DNA of 33,799 nucleotides. Source: Clostridia bacterium. GTDB lineage: Bacteria > Bacillota > Clostridia > Oscillospirales > Acutalibacteraceae. The stretch covers positions 1 to 33,799 of the forward strand of contig JAGBAK010000041.1 of NCBI GenBank assembly GCA_017938985.1, read 5' to 3'. The notes beneath the pieces are model-generated. The model saw nothing but the letters and a program-made list of their open reading frames with translations. It was not told the origin of the DNA and did no database searches. The position numbers were made by a program, and so were the translations under genes. This document shows positions 17,751 through 25,633 of the stretch, one piece after another; within the stretch, counting starts at the first letter, position 1; each line of letters starts with the position of its first letter.

Positions 17751-18304
17751 TTTATAACCTCCGTTCTGTCTTTGTTCATAATGGAGTCATAGATATTTCT
17801 GTATGCGGCTTCTCCGCTTGCCGCATCAAACTTTCTTATACGTTCAATCAGCCTGAGCTTAAGACCGTAGTAAAATAAAAACTCTTCGGAAAAAGAATCC
17901 GTCGGTCTGAGCGTTTCAAGAAAATCAAGTCGGCATCGGTTAAGAAATTTTTCCGCTTCCATAGGACTTTCGATTTCAATAGCCGTGCGTGCCGCCTGCA
18001 TTATTTCGGCAGAAAAAAACTGAACCTCGGAATCAAACTGCTTATTCATTTTTTCTGCACGGAGCTTTGCAAGCGCAAGGCGCAGATTGCGCTCAAATCC
18101 GTTCCACTTTTCAAGCAGCGGCGACGAAGTTTTTTGCGGATTTCTTGACGGAATAACGGAAACTTTATTAAGCTCATTCTGTATTTTTTTGCCGAGAAGT
18201 CCGTCGCAAAGCTCGGCAAAACGCTCCTGCGTGATTGGCAGAGGCGTATTTTCGCTTATGCCGTCAAGCGACGGCAGCTGTGATATCAGATAATATTCAG
18301 CCAT
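17747..18304 (-). CDS. DUF2764 V-ATPase-associated protein (likely C-subunit counterpart)
   Basis: This 185-residue soluble, mostly helical protein begins MAEYYLISQLPSLDG, the characteristic opening of DUF2764. Genes of this family lie between atpE and atpA in Bacteroidetes, spirochaete and chlamydial V-ATPase operons, exactly as here. Because no recognisable subunit C is present, it may act in its place as the link between ring and central stalk; that is inference. It starts two bases after the subunit E stop and overlaps the A start. Confidence 0.88.
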   Translation of the reverse strand: MAEYYLISQLPSLDGISENTPLPITQERFAELCDGLLGKKIQNELNKVSVIPSRNPQKTSSPLLEKWNGFERNLRLALAKLRAEKMNKQFDSEVQFFSAEIMQAARTAIEIESPMEAEKFLNRCRLDFLETLRPTDSFSEEFLFYYGLKLRLIERIRKFDAASGEAAYRNIYDSIMNKDRTEVIK

Positions 18305-18306
18305 AA

Positions 18307-18915
18307 TTATTCAGCCTCTTTCAGAAGGGCGGTTACTCTGGGACTGAGATAGCCTGAAAGCATATCGGTTACAGCCTCGGCAGAATAATCGTAATAAACC
18401 GCACCGTTATTAACGGCAATACGGAAGCCGCCGTCAAAATTATCGTTTGCTTTAAGAGTGACGCCCTTTAGCATTTTTGCCTTAAGCTCTGCAAGCAGCG
18501 CTTCTTCAAGCTTTTCAAGGTCACTGTTGTTCAGAATTACGGATATATCCTCGGCTTCAGGCTTTCCTGCCCAGCATTCAACGGCATTGATAACAAGCTT
18601 TGCAAACGCATCTGAAGAGTAAACACCGTTTACCTTTTCGCCGACAATTGCTTTAAGCTCTCTTGAAACGCTTTCTCTGAAGGAGATAAGCAGGTTTCTG
18701 CCTGCCTGACGGATTGCATCCTCACCCGATTTAACGGTTTTTTCGTTCTCTGCTTTTGCGTCTGCCATAAGCTTGTCAGCTTTAGCCTGTGCATCGGCAA
18801 TGATTCTTTCAGCTTCGGCTTTTGCAGATTCAACGATTGCATCAGCCTGAGTTTCAGCCGCTTCAACACCGTCTTTTTTAATCTGCTCAATAAGTTCCTG
18901 AAGTTGCATTTCCAT
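18307..18915 (-). CDS. atpE: V-type ATPase subunit E (peripheral stalk)
   Basis: This 202-residue protein has an N-terminal coiled coil rich in Ala, Glu and Lys (about 1-90, with AEAERIIADAQAKADKLMAD) and a folded C-terminal domain, as in stator subunit E. I place the start at 18915, where AAGGAGAC precedes ATG. The frame stays open upstream to an ATG at 19017, but that has no ribosome site and lies in the leader hairpin. It is the first gene of the seven-gene operon, behind a strong promoter. Confidence 0.93.
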   Translation of the reverse strand: MEMQLQELIEQIKKDGVEAAETQADAIVESAKAEAERIIADAQAKADKLMADAKAENEKTVKSGEDAIRQAGRNLLISFRESVSRELKAIVGEKVNGVYSSDAFAKLVINAVECWAGKPEAEDISVILNNSDLEKLEEALLAELKAKMLKGVTLKANDNFDGGFRIAVNNGAVYYDYSAEAVTDMLSGYLSPRVTALLKEAE

Positions 18916-18967
18916 AACCAAGTCTCCTTTTCGGTCTTTATATTTGTTATATTTTTCCCTAAAAAAG

Positions 18968-19005
18968 CATAAAGGAACCAACATCCTCTGCAGACAGCTG
19001 GTTCC
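18968..19005 (-). promoter_or_regulatory. Leader hairpin of the V-ATPase operon
   Basis: On the minus strand, GGAACCA and TGGTTCC (18999-19005 and 18974-18980) enclose 18 bases, and TTTATGCTTTTTT follows. This lies between promoter and first gene and has the shape of a weak terminator or attenuator. No known riboswitch class is recognisable. Confidence 0.4.
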
Positions 19006-19029
19006 ATTAGTTAACATTTATTTTCATAC

Positions 19030-19057
19030 ATTATATCACAACTCAACAATTTGTCAA
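19030..19057 (-). promoter_or_regulatory. Promoter of the V-ATPase operon
   Basis: A consensus TTGACA (19052-19057, minus strand) and TATAAT (19030-19035) are spaced 16 bases apart, with TGA before the -10 as an extended element. The near-perfect boxes suggest strong expression. Confidence 0.85.
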
Positions 19058-19154
19058 TACTTCTATTCAGCTGAAAATCACGTTTTTCCGCTATATAAAA
19101 TTAGTAAAAATCACAGATACGTCAAAAGCAGTCAAATCAAATCGAATTTGTTCG

Positions 19155-19183
19155 TTGTAAATAAGAAAACTGTCTGTTATAAT
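19155..19183 (+). promoter_or_regulatory. Promoter of the sulfatase gene
   Basis: TTGTAA (19155-19160) and a perfect TATAAT (19178-19183) are separated by 17 bases, 40 bases before the TTG start. It diverges from the V-ATPase promoter. Confidence 0.7.
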
Positions 19184-19222
19184 TATGTTGAATTTCAGTT
19201 ACATAAAACGGAGGTTTTTGAA

Positions 19223-20554
19223 TTGAACAAGCCTAACGTAATTATCATAATGACAGACGATCAGGGTTACGGCGATTTAAGCTGCATGGGTGCAACCGAT
19301 TTCAGAACACCGAACATTGATGCCGTTGCGCAGGACGGAATAAGATTTTCTTCAATGTATTCCGCCTCCCCTGTTTGTTCGCCGTCAAGAGCATCGTTGC
19401 TCACGGGCAGATATCCCGGCAATGCAGGTGTCAGAGCCATTCTTGCAGGTCACCGCAGGGCATCGGGTCTTACGCCCGAAGTACCCACAATTGCAACCGC
19501 TCTCAAAAAGCTTGGCTACAAAACGGGTATTATGGGCAAATGGCATCTTGGTCTAAAAGAGGAATGCCGCCCGAATTCAAACGGCTTTGATGAGTTTTCG
19601 GGTTTCCTTGCAGGCTGCATAGATTATTATTCCCACATTTTCTATTGGGGCATGGCAGACGGCAACACAAACCCAACCCATGACCTTTGGGAAAACAACG
19701 AAGAGGTTTATGAAAACGGTGAATATATGACCGAAAGAATCACACGCAAAAGCGTTGAATTCATTCAGAATCACTGCGATGAGCCGTTTCTTCTGTACGT
19801 TGCATACAACGCTCCCCACTACCCGATGCACGCACCCGAAAAATACATAAAAAGATTTCCGTATCTTTCAAAAGACAGACAGATTATGGCAGCTATGATA
19901 AGTGCGGTTGACGACGGTGTGGGCGAAATCAGAAACGAGCTTATCCGTCAGGGACTTCTTGAAAACACAATCATTTATTTTCAGAGTGACAACGGTCCGT
20001 CAAGAGAATCACGAAATTGGCTTGACGGCACACAGGATTATTATTACGGCGGTACCGCAGGTGTTTTCAGCGGTCACAAATTCAGCCTTTTTGAAGGCGG
20101 AATAAGAATCCCCGCCATTCTCAGCTGGTACGGCAGAACAAACACAGCAGTTGAAGATGCGCCGCATATTTCAACCGACGTTTTTCCGACCATTCTTGAG
20201 CTTTGCGGAGGCAACCCCGATGAATACGAGCTTGACGGTATGAGTCTTGTGCCGATGATTGATGGAACGGGAACCGCAGAGCACGAATATCTTTTCTGGG
20301 AAATGGAGGGTCAGACTGCCGCAAGAAAAGGAAAATATAAGCTCGTGCTCAACGGTCAGCTTGTTGAGGGCGAAGAACAGAGAGCGGAGGTTTTTCTTTC
20401 TGACCTTGAAAGCGATCCGAGCGAAAAGCATAATCTTTGCAACGAATTGCCCGAGCTTTGCAACGAGATTAAAGAAAAAGCGATTCAGTGGCGAGAAGAA
20501 ATAGAAACTGTATGGAGCGAAAAATTTGCAGACAATTACAAAAGTCTGACATAA
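19223..20554 (+). CDS. Cys-type sulfatase, predicted cytosolic
   Basis: The start is TTG at 19223, eight bases after GGAGG; upstream in-frame ATGs lie beyond the promoter. The product has 443 residues and no signal peptide. It opens NKPNVIIIMTDDQGYGDLSC with metal ligands D12 and D13. C52 in VCSPSRASLLTGR is the residue oxidised to formylglycine in arylsulfatases, and FQSDNGPS supplies further metal ligands. It removes sulfate esters from sugars or other substrates. In an anaerobe the Cys must be activated by a radical-SAM maturase (anSME), which is not in this window. The substrate is unknown. Confidence 0.95.
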   Translation: MNKPNVIIIMTDDQGYGDLSCMGATDFRTPNIDAVAQDGIRFSSMYSASPVCSPSRASLLTGRYPGNAGVRAILAGHRRASGLTPEVPTIATALKKLGYKTGIMGKWHLGLKEECRPNSNGFDEFSGFLAGCIDYYSHIFYWGMADGNTNPTHDLWENNEEVYENGEYMTERITRKSVEFIQNHCDEPFLLYVAYNAPHYPMHAPEKYIKRFPYLSKDRQIMAAMISAVDDGVGEIRNELIRQGLLENTIIYFQSDNGPSRESRNWLDGTQDYYYGGTAGVFSGHKFSLFEGGIRIPAILSWYGRTNTAVEDAPHISTDVFPTILELCGGNPDEYELDGMSLVPMIDGTGTAEHEYLFWEMEGQTAARKGKYKLVLNGQLVEGEEQRAEVFLSDLESDPSEKHNLCNELPELCNEIKEKAIQWREEIETVWSEKFADNYKSLT

Positions 20555-20567
20555 CCTGAATAATTGA

Positions 20568-20603
20568 CAAAAGGGACTGTTCAAGGCAGCCCCTTTCGCT
20601 TTG
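20568..20603. terminator. Bidirectional terminator between sulfatase and CDF genes
   Basis: AAAGGGACTG (20570-20579) pairs with CAGCCCCTTT (20587-20596) with one mismatch, between two convergent stop codons. The flanks are A-rich on the left and moderately T-rich on the right. Confidence 0.7.
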
Positions 20604-20619
20604 ATATAGAATTTTCAAC

Positions 20620-21507
20620 TCAATGGTGATGATGGTGGTGTTCGTGGGTAATAAGCTCAACGGAGCAGGTTTCTTCGCCACAGCTCTCATCTTCGTTTTC
20701 AAGTTCAAGCGTTGCGTGACAAATACCGTGTTCAAGCAATTCTTGACGCACCTGAGCCTTTATCCTTACGGGGTCGGAATTTGCCACAACGTGCATTGTT
20801 GCGCAGTTATTTATGCCGTCAAAACTGCGGATATGAATATGATGAACGTCAAGAACGCCGTCAATTGCGCAGATATGCTCCCTTATTTCATTTATATCTG
20901 TTCCGCTCGGGGTTTTTTCAAGAAACAGGTCTGTTACCGTTTTCAGATTCTTGACGGCATTCACAAGTATAAACGCCGAAACTCCTATTGACACAATCGG
21001 GTCAATCAAAGCAAAATCAGTGAATTTCATAACAACGGCACCAACAAGAATAACCGCCCAGCCGAGAACGTCTTCAAGCATATGCAGGTTAACTGCCTTG
21101 GTGTTAAGTGAATCTCCCTCACGGGTAAAATATGCTGCAGCAAAATTGACGCACACGCCGACAACCGCAAAAACAATTACTCCGTTATATTTTATTTCGG
21201 CAGGATTAAGAATCCTGTTAACGGCATTCAGAATAACCGCAATCGAGCCGAAAAGAAGAATAAACGTGGTTATGATGCTGCCGATTACCGAATACCTTGC
21301 ATAGCCGTAAGTATATTTTTCGTCAGGCTTTCTTTTGCTGATTTTTTCAAGAACAAACGATATGCCTATGCTTACCGCATCGCCGAAATCGTGGACGGCG
21401 TCGGATATAACGGCAACGCTGCCTGTATATATTCCGCCGAACAGCTCAAAAACCGAAAATAAAGAATTCAATATAAATGCAAGCAAAATGCTTTTTTCCG
21501 TTTTCAT
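20620..21507 (-). CDS. CDF-family divalent metal cation exporter
   Basis: This 295-residue protein has about six membrane helices and a cytosolic C-terminal domain (about 205-275), the layout of cation diffusion facilitators that export Zn2+ or related metals. The central metal site is D36-x3-D40 in helix 2 and H142-x3-D146 in helix 5, the arrangement of E. coli FieF rather than the two-His form of CzcD. The C-terminus ends in EHHHHHH, a natural metal-binding tail. AGGAGG precedes the ATG. The divergent TetR gene is a candidate regulator. Confidence 0.94.
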   Translation of the reverse strand: MKTEKSILLAFILNSLFSVFELFGGIYTGSVAVISDAVHDFGDAVSIGISFVLEKISKRKPDEKYTYGYARYSVIGSIITTFILLFGSIAVILNAVNRILNPAEIKYNGVIVFAVVGVCVNFAAAYFTREGDSLNTKAVNLHMLEDVLGWAVILVGAVVMKFTDFALIDPIVSIGVSAFILVNAVKNLKTVTDLFLEKTPSGTDINEIREHICAIDGVLDVHHIHIRSFDGINNCATMHVVANSDPVRIKAQVRQELLEHGICHATLELENEDESCGEETCSVELITHEHHHHHH

Positions 21508-21552
21508 ATCTGCCTCCTGTTGACTGCCGTCGTATTTTATGGTACAATCACT

Positions 21553-21607
21553 CTGTTACCGAACTGTTTGTTCAATATAATTATACCAAAACAACGCTTA
21601 TTCTCAA
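21553..21607. promoter_or_regulatory. Overlapping divergent promoters of the CDF and TetR genes
   Basis: On the minus strand, TTGAGA (21602-21607) and TATAAT (21580-21585) are 16 bases apart and serve the CDF gene. On the plus strand, a weak -35 CTGTTA (21553-21558) and TATAAT (21576-21581) are 17 apart and serve the TetR gene. The two -10 boxes overlap, so one bound regulator could block both. Confidence 0.6.
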
Positions 21608-21667
21608 TATATGCTGTTGCCCGTTTATTCAATACCGAACAAAAAACGAAAATTGTATGGAGGCAAA

Positions 21668-22219
21668 ATGGACAGACGTCAGAGAAAAACCAGAGAAGCC
21701 ATATTCAGGGCATTTACAAATCTGCTCTCGGAAAAAGATTTTATGCACATCACCGTCGGCGACATTATTGACCGTGCGGATATCGGCAGAGCCACGTTTT
21801 ATGCTCACTTTGAAACAAAGGATTTTTTGCTGAAAGAACTCTGCGAAGAGTTATTCTGCCACATTTTTGACTCGATGAATAACGAGCATTCAGACCACAG
21901 ACACATATTCAACTGCGATGCGCCCAAATCGGTTTTTTTGCATCTTTTCAGGCATCTGAGCAAAAATGACAATAAAATTCTTGACCTGCTTTCAGGCAGA
22001 AACAACGAGCTTTTTCTGCAGTATTTCAAAACAAATCTCTGCAAGCTGATTGAAAACCAATTGCCGACTTTCAATGCTGATAAAAACAACAGCCTGCCTA
22101 CGGATTTCCGCATTAAGCTGATAGCATCAACGTTTGTTGAAACGGTCAGGTGGTGGGTTGCTAACGGTATGAAAGAAACTCCCGAAACGATAACAGAATA
22201 TTTTTTGTGTGCAGTATAA
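21668..22219 (+). CDS. TetR-family transcriptional regulator
   Basis: The start at 21668 follows GGAGG at close spacing and gives 183 residues; the upstream ATG in frame lacks a site. Residues 1-48 form the TetR DNA-binding domain (REAIFRAFTNLLSEKDFMHI, then DRADIGRATFYAHFETKDFL). The C-terminal part is helical and ligand-binding or dimerising in the family, with a tail (FVETVRWWVANGMKETPETI) common in Firmicute TetR proteins. By position it probably controls itself and the divergent metal exporter; whether its ligand is a metal is not visible. Confidence 0.92.
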   Translation: MDRRQRKTREAIFRAFTNLLSEKDFMHITVGDIIDRADIGRATFYAHFETKDFLLKELCEELFCHIFDSMNNEHSDHRHIFNCDAPKSVFLHLFRHLSKNDNKILDLLSGRNNELFLQYFKTNLCKLIENQLPTFNADKNNSLPTDFRIKLIASTFVETVRWWVANGMKETPETITEYFLCAV

Positions 22220-22226
22220 ACGCAAA

Positions 22227-22526
22227 AACCGCTCCGTCATTATGGCGGAGCGGTCATCTTGTTGAAAAACCTCTTTTTCGGCAAGATGAGGCTGTTGAGA
22301 AAGGAAGCTGAATGCCGTTTTCTTCGACCGAAGGTGTACAAAGGTACTCCGATGGGAGAAAAAACGGCAAATAAACGAAATATCATTGTTTTATGCGGGA
22401 TGTCGGGTCGCCGTCCCCTACAATAAATAACTGCGGGATGAAGGCATCCCGCCCTACTCTATTTTCGTTTATGTTTCAGCGACTTTATCAACAGTCGAAC
22501 CGCTCCGTCATAAAAGATGGAGCGGT
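22227..22526. repeat. Structured intergenic repeat region with paired terminators
   Basis: The 312 bases between the convergent TetR and Eis-like genes hold no gene. The 14-base AACCGCTCCGTCAT occurs twice in the same orientation (22227-22240 and 22498-22511), each opening a hairpin. The left hairpin (22228-22254) has a T-run on the minus strand and the right one (22499-22526) a T-run on the plus strand. Nested inverted repeats lie between: TCATCTTG/CAAGATGA, CTGTTGA/TCAACAG (22292 and 22488), GCCGTTTT/AAAACGGC (22314 and 22361), ATAAACGAAATA with its near-complement at 22460, and GCGGGATG/CATCCCGC (22433 and 22445). The inner unit resembles intergenic repeats I recall from gut Clostridia. 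Confidence 0.65.
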
Positions 22527-22531
22527 AGTTT

Positions 22532-23692
22532 TTATTTATAGCGTGTGCTGTCAACAAACCTTGTCGGGCGGTGCGGAAAAGCTCTGAAGAAATCGTCGGC
22601 ATTGCCGTTGATTTTTACGCCGTCAATATAAACAGCGGTCTGCGCCGTATGTCCCTCGCCTGCAAGCATAAGTCTTGCAGCAGCTGCGGCGGTAAGAGAA
22701 ATATCGTATTCGCCGCCCTCGGTCTGAGTGACAACTGCTTTGCCATTTTCATATTCAACCTCAAAAACGCCTGCGTTACGCTGAATATCATCCGTGCTGA
22801 GCAATCGGAATTTTCCGTATTTCTTGGGGTAAACGTTACTTTGAAGCAGCTTTTTAAGATTATAAATTCTGCCTGCCATTGCTCCGCCGTATTCATAAGC
22901 CGCTTTATCTGCTCTGTCGGCTAAACAGGCAAATGCCGAGCCCTGATACTGTTTGCCGACAACCAGAGATTTTGCAATGCCGTCATAGTTACGCAAAAAT
23001 CCGATTAAACCGTAAAGCGCTTCGGGCGTAAGCACAAACAAATCCTCAACAGAAACCTCGTCGGGTCTTTTAACGGTAAAACGCACGTATCCGTCTGCAA
23101 CTCCGTTTGCATCACGCCTGAAATACGTATAATCAGCGCTTTCATAAGGCGTTGCGCAAAAATCCTTTTCGTTATCACGGATTGCAATAAGGTTTTCTTT
23201 GGCTGCGCATTTATTATGAAGTTCACTTATCTCTTCATAATGTTCACCCGTATACAGAATAACGTCGTTATTCCTCGGAATATGTCTCAGGCTTTCAAAC
23301 GGCACTCTTACCGAAAACATACGGTTGAGGTTTGCATATCCGAATTTTTCATAATATGAAATTGAGAACGGCGAAAGAAAACCAAGCACCCAGCCTTTTT
23401 CTTCGGCAAGCTCGCTGATTTTGTCAAAAACGGCTCTGACGCCGCCTTTGCGGCGATATTCGGGCAAACTGCAGACGCCGTCGACAACAACGGTATCAAG
23501 CAGATTTCCGCAGTAATTGACCTTGAATTCACAAGCTTCAGTGCCTGCGATAAGTCTGCCGTTGTCAAAGGCCGCAAGCACGGGACAATTGACCGTGTTG
23601 TCAACCTCCGCATTGAATTCCCATATGAACGATACGGCTGATACCTTTTGAAAATCCGCTGCTTCGTTTTCTTTTATGTATCTGACTTCCAT
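22532..23692 (-). CDS. Eis-like GNAT acetyltransferase with SCP2-type C-terminus
   Basis: This 386-residue protein has the tripartite layout of the Eis family: an N-terminal GNAT domain with the acetyl-CoA loop in LPEYRRKGGVRAVF, a second GNAT-like domain, and a C-terminal SCP2-like domain (about 285-386). Eis enzymes acetylate amines such as aminoglycosides or peptides; the substrate here is unknown. I choose the ATG at 23692, preceded by GGAGA, over the ATG at 23716, which would overlap the upstream stop. It follows the ceramidase-like gene by 20 bases and is probably cotranscribed. Confidence 0.88.
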   Translation of the reverse strand: MEVRYIKENEAADFQKVSAVSFIWEFNAEVDNTVNCPVLAAFDNGRLIAGTEACEFKVNYCGNLLDTVVVDGVCSLPEYRRKGGVRAVFDKISELAEEKGWVLGFLSPFSISYYEKFGYANLNRMFSVRVPFESLRHIPRNNDVILYTGEHYEEISELHNKCAAKENLIAIRDNEKDFCATPYESADYTYFRRDANGVADGYVRFTVKRPDEVSVEDLFVLTPEALYGLIGFLRNYDGIAKSLVVGKQYQGSAFACLADRADKAAYEYGGAMAGRIYNLKKLLQSNVYPKKYGKFRLLSTDDIQRNAGVFEVEYENGKAVVTQTEGGEYDISLTAAAAARLMLAGEGHTAQTAVYIDGVKINGNADDFFRAFPHRPTRFVDSTRYK

Positions 23693-23712
23693 AGCTTTTC
23701 TCCGAGTAAAAT

Positions 23713-25469
23713 TCAATTATATTCTTTAACTATTTCATTAATTGCTCCCATAACGGTTGAGCCTGCGTTACTGCCTGTTGAAAGCATTTCTTCATAGTGT
23801 CTTTGCGGCTCACCCCAGAGCTTTTCGCCAAGGTCGGTATTCCACAGGGAATCCGCAATGAAAGGAGCATAATCGTTGTCGGGAACAATATATTCGATTG
23901 CATCGTTGCAAAGACCCATAACAAGAACGGTTTTATCTTCACCTAAAAGGTCAGCAGTGCAGTCAAGCTCCCAATCCTTGCCGAGATAAGACTGCGTTTT
24001 GTCAACAACGTTGCCGTAAACAAGCTGCGGAACAAGCTCGCCCGGAACGGTGAGCATAACTATATCCGTGCCTAATTCAAGATAGCCAACTTCGCTGATG
24101 ATTGAATAACCGCTTTTTGCGTTTCGGTCACGCACGGTTGTTGTGCCGAGCAGACCCGAAACCGCACCAAGCTCAAGCAGACCGTATTCAAGCGGAACTG
24201 TAACCTCACTCATTTTAACGTTGATTAACGGAGCAACGGGCTCTGCCTTTGTCTGTGCTTCAAGAATAAGCCTTGCAAACTCATAGCCGAGCTTCTTTGC
24301 ACTCTCGTAGTCTTTTACCCTCGGGTCGGCGGCAATCTGGGCATTGATTTCTTCAACAATTCCGGGAGTCTGAACAGCACCTTTGTCAACGGAAATCGGC
24401 GACTGTGCGCCCTGGATGAACGCAAAATTCATACCTGCCGCATTGACCTTTTCTTCAATGTAATGCGGAAAATCAGCGGAAAGCAGTTTTGTTGCTCTGT
24501 CAATTGTTGTGGGGTGTGCGCCGAGGTTTGCAAGAACTGTTGGCTTTGAATCCGCTGCATCGGGCACAAACTTGAAGCAGGCAATAGCGTGCTGATAGCC
24601 TTCCATATCATATCTCTTGTTGAAGATATAACCGTATTCATCATCCATATAATTGTTGTTTCTTTCGCTCCTGCCGATGGTTGCGGTTTCAAAATAATAA
24701 AGCTCGCCGCTTTCCATACTGGTGTAAGCTTCAACAATCGCGTCAGCCGCACCGTTAATCATATAACCGTGGAATTCACTGTCAATGCTTCTTGACGGAT
24801 TGAGGAAAGGAAGAAACGAAAACAGATTTCTGAAAACGGTAAGAATAAGCGGTGCAAGACCGAAGCCCTGTGTATCAATAACAGTGTGGCAATGAGTGCT
24901 GTTGATGTTTATTGCAACAATGTCGCTCTTTATGCCCTTTTCTGCAAGCTTTTTTCCGCGGCGGCACGCATCTGACGAACGTCGTCATTGCAAACGCCGA
25001 TGCCGTCAACCGAGACCATAACAACAGTGCCTCTGCCCGAATTATCGTTGATTGCAACGGCATTTGCACCCTGGTCGTCATAAACGCCGTTTATCTTCTG
25101 GGTAAAATATCCGCCCGTATAATATTCCTTTGAGCCGTCTTTGAGGTTTTCGGGCACCATACTTGCTTTGCCGAAACCGAGATTCCACCTTGCACCCTCG
25201 GCAGGAGCATCAAGGAATTCGCTCATACCCCCATAGAAATTTGCTCTGTCGCCTGCGTAGTATTCATCCACCGTATCGAAATTCTTGGGGAAGAGTGCGC
25301 CGAATCCCATAAACACGGCGTTGAGCAGACCGTTGATTGCGTTGGTGGCAAAAATTATTCCGCTGTTATCGGCGGCAACGGGCTCGTTTGCCGTTGCAAA
25401 AACAGAGCCGCCGAGCATAATAACAACCGCCGTAAATGCAGAAAATGCTCTTCTGAGGGTATTTTTCAT
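23713..25469 (-). pseudogene. Secreted neutral-ceramidase-like amidase, split by a frameshift
   Basis: Two overlapping frames together make one family protein of about 585 residues. The first (25469 to 24930) has a signal peptide ending near FATA and contains GRGTVVMVSVDGIGVCNDDV. The second continues as AEKGIKSDIVAININSTHCH, then GAHPTTID and IQGAQSPIS, matching the zinc-histidine and catalytic-serine regions of neutral/alkaline ceramidases. The second frame has no stop back to 24985 and no suitable start. The frames meet at an A6 run (24950-24955 on the plus strand). One extra A would restore a single gene. Ceramidases split N-acyl-sphingosines; Firmicute relatives are uncharacterised. AAGGAG precedes the ATG. 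Confidence 0.85.
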
Positions 25470-25513
25470 AGTTCTCTCTCCTTATAACCGAAATGTTGCG
25501 AGGGATATATTTT

Positions 25514-25542
25514 ATTTTATCATTAATAAATGCGAATGTAAA
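25514..25542 (-). promoter_or_regulatory. Promoter of the ceramidase-like/Eis-like operon
   Basis: TTTACA (25537-25542, minus strand) and TAAAAT (25514-25519) are separated by 17 bases, 44 bases before the start codon. Confidence 0.6.
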
Positions 25543-25577
25543 TGATTTTTTATTGAAGTTTTCATAGTATAAACAGT

Positions 25578-25610
25578 AAAACTCCTTCGGCGGTAATCCG
25601 TCGGAGGAGT
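25578..25610 (-). terminator. Terminator of the pnuC/BNR/OYE operon
   Basis: A 13-base stem (25581-25593 with 25598-25610, two G-T pairs) has a four-base loop. On the minus strand it is followed by TTTTAC. The MITE-like repeat lies between it and the last gene of the operon. Confidence 0.65.
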
Positions 25611-25633
25611 TGGTGTTTTGAAACAGATAATAG

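Noticed and set aside
18974-19005. T-box or known riboswitch upstream of the V-ATPase operon
   Set aside because: No T-box consensus, specifier stem or other recognisable aptamer is present, only a simple hairpin.
18916-19017. ATG at 19017 as the start of subunit E
   Set aside because: The frame is open but there is no ribosome site, the extension is not like subunit E, and AAGGAGAC precedes the ATG at 18915.
18944-19222. Long N-terminal extension of the sulfatase
   Set aside because: It would run through the promoters and lacks a signal peptide; GGAGG directly precedes the TTG at 19223.
20620-20640. Hexahistidine end as vector or tag contamination
   Set aside because: The codons continue naturally from a metal-binding C-terminus followed by a native terminator and neighbouring gene; His tails occur in CDF proteins.
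22393-22460. CRISPR-like repeats in the GCGGGATG region
   Set aside because: The repeats are few, inverted as well as direct, and not regularly spaced; they form hairpins instead.
24946-24960. Programmed -1 frameshift at AAAAAAG in the ceramidase-like gene
   Set aside because: The run resembles the dnaX slippery heptamer, but it is out of register with the zero frame (codons GAA AAA AGC), and I see no clear stimulatory stem or reason for a truncated product. A one-base indel is simpler.
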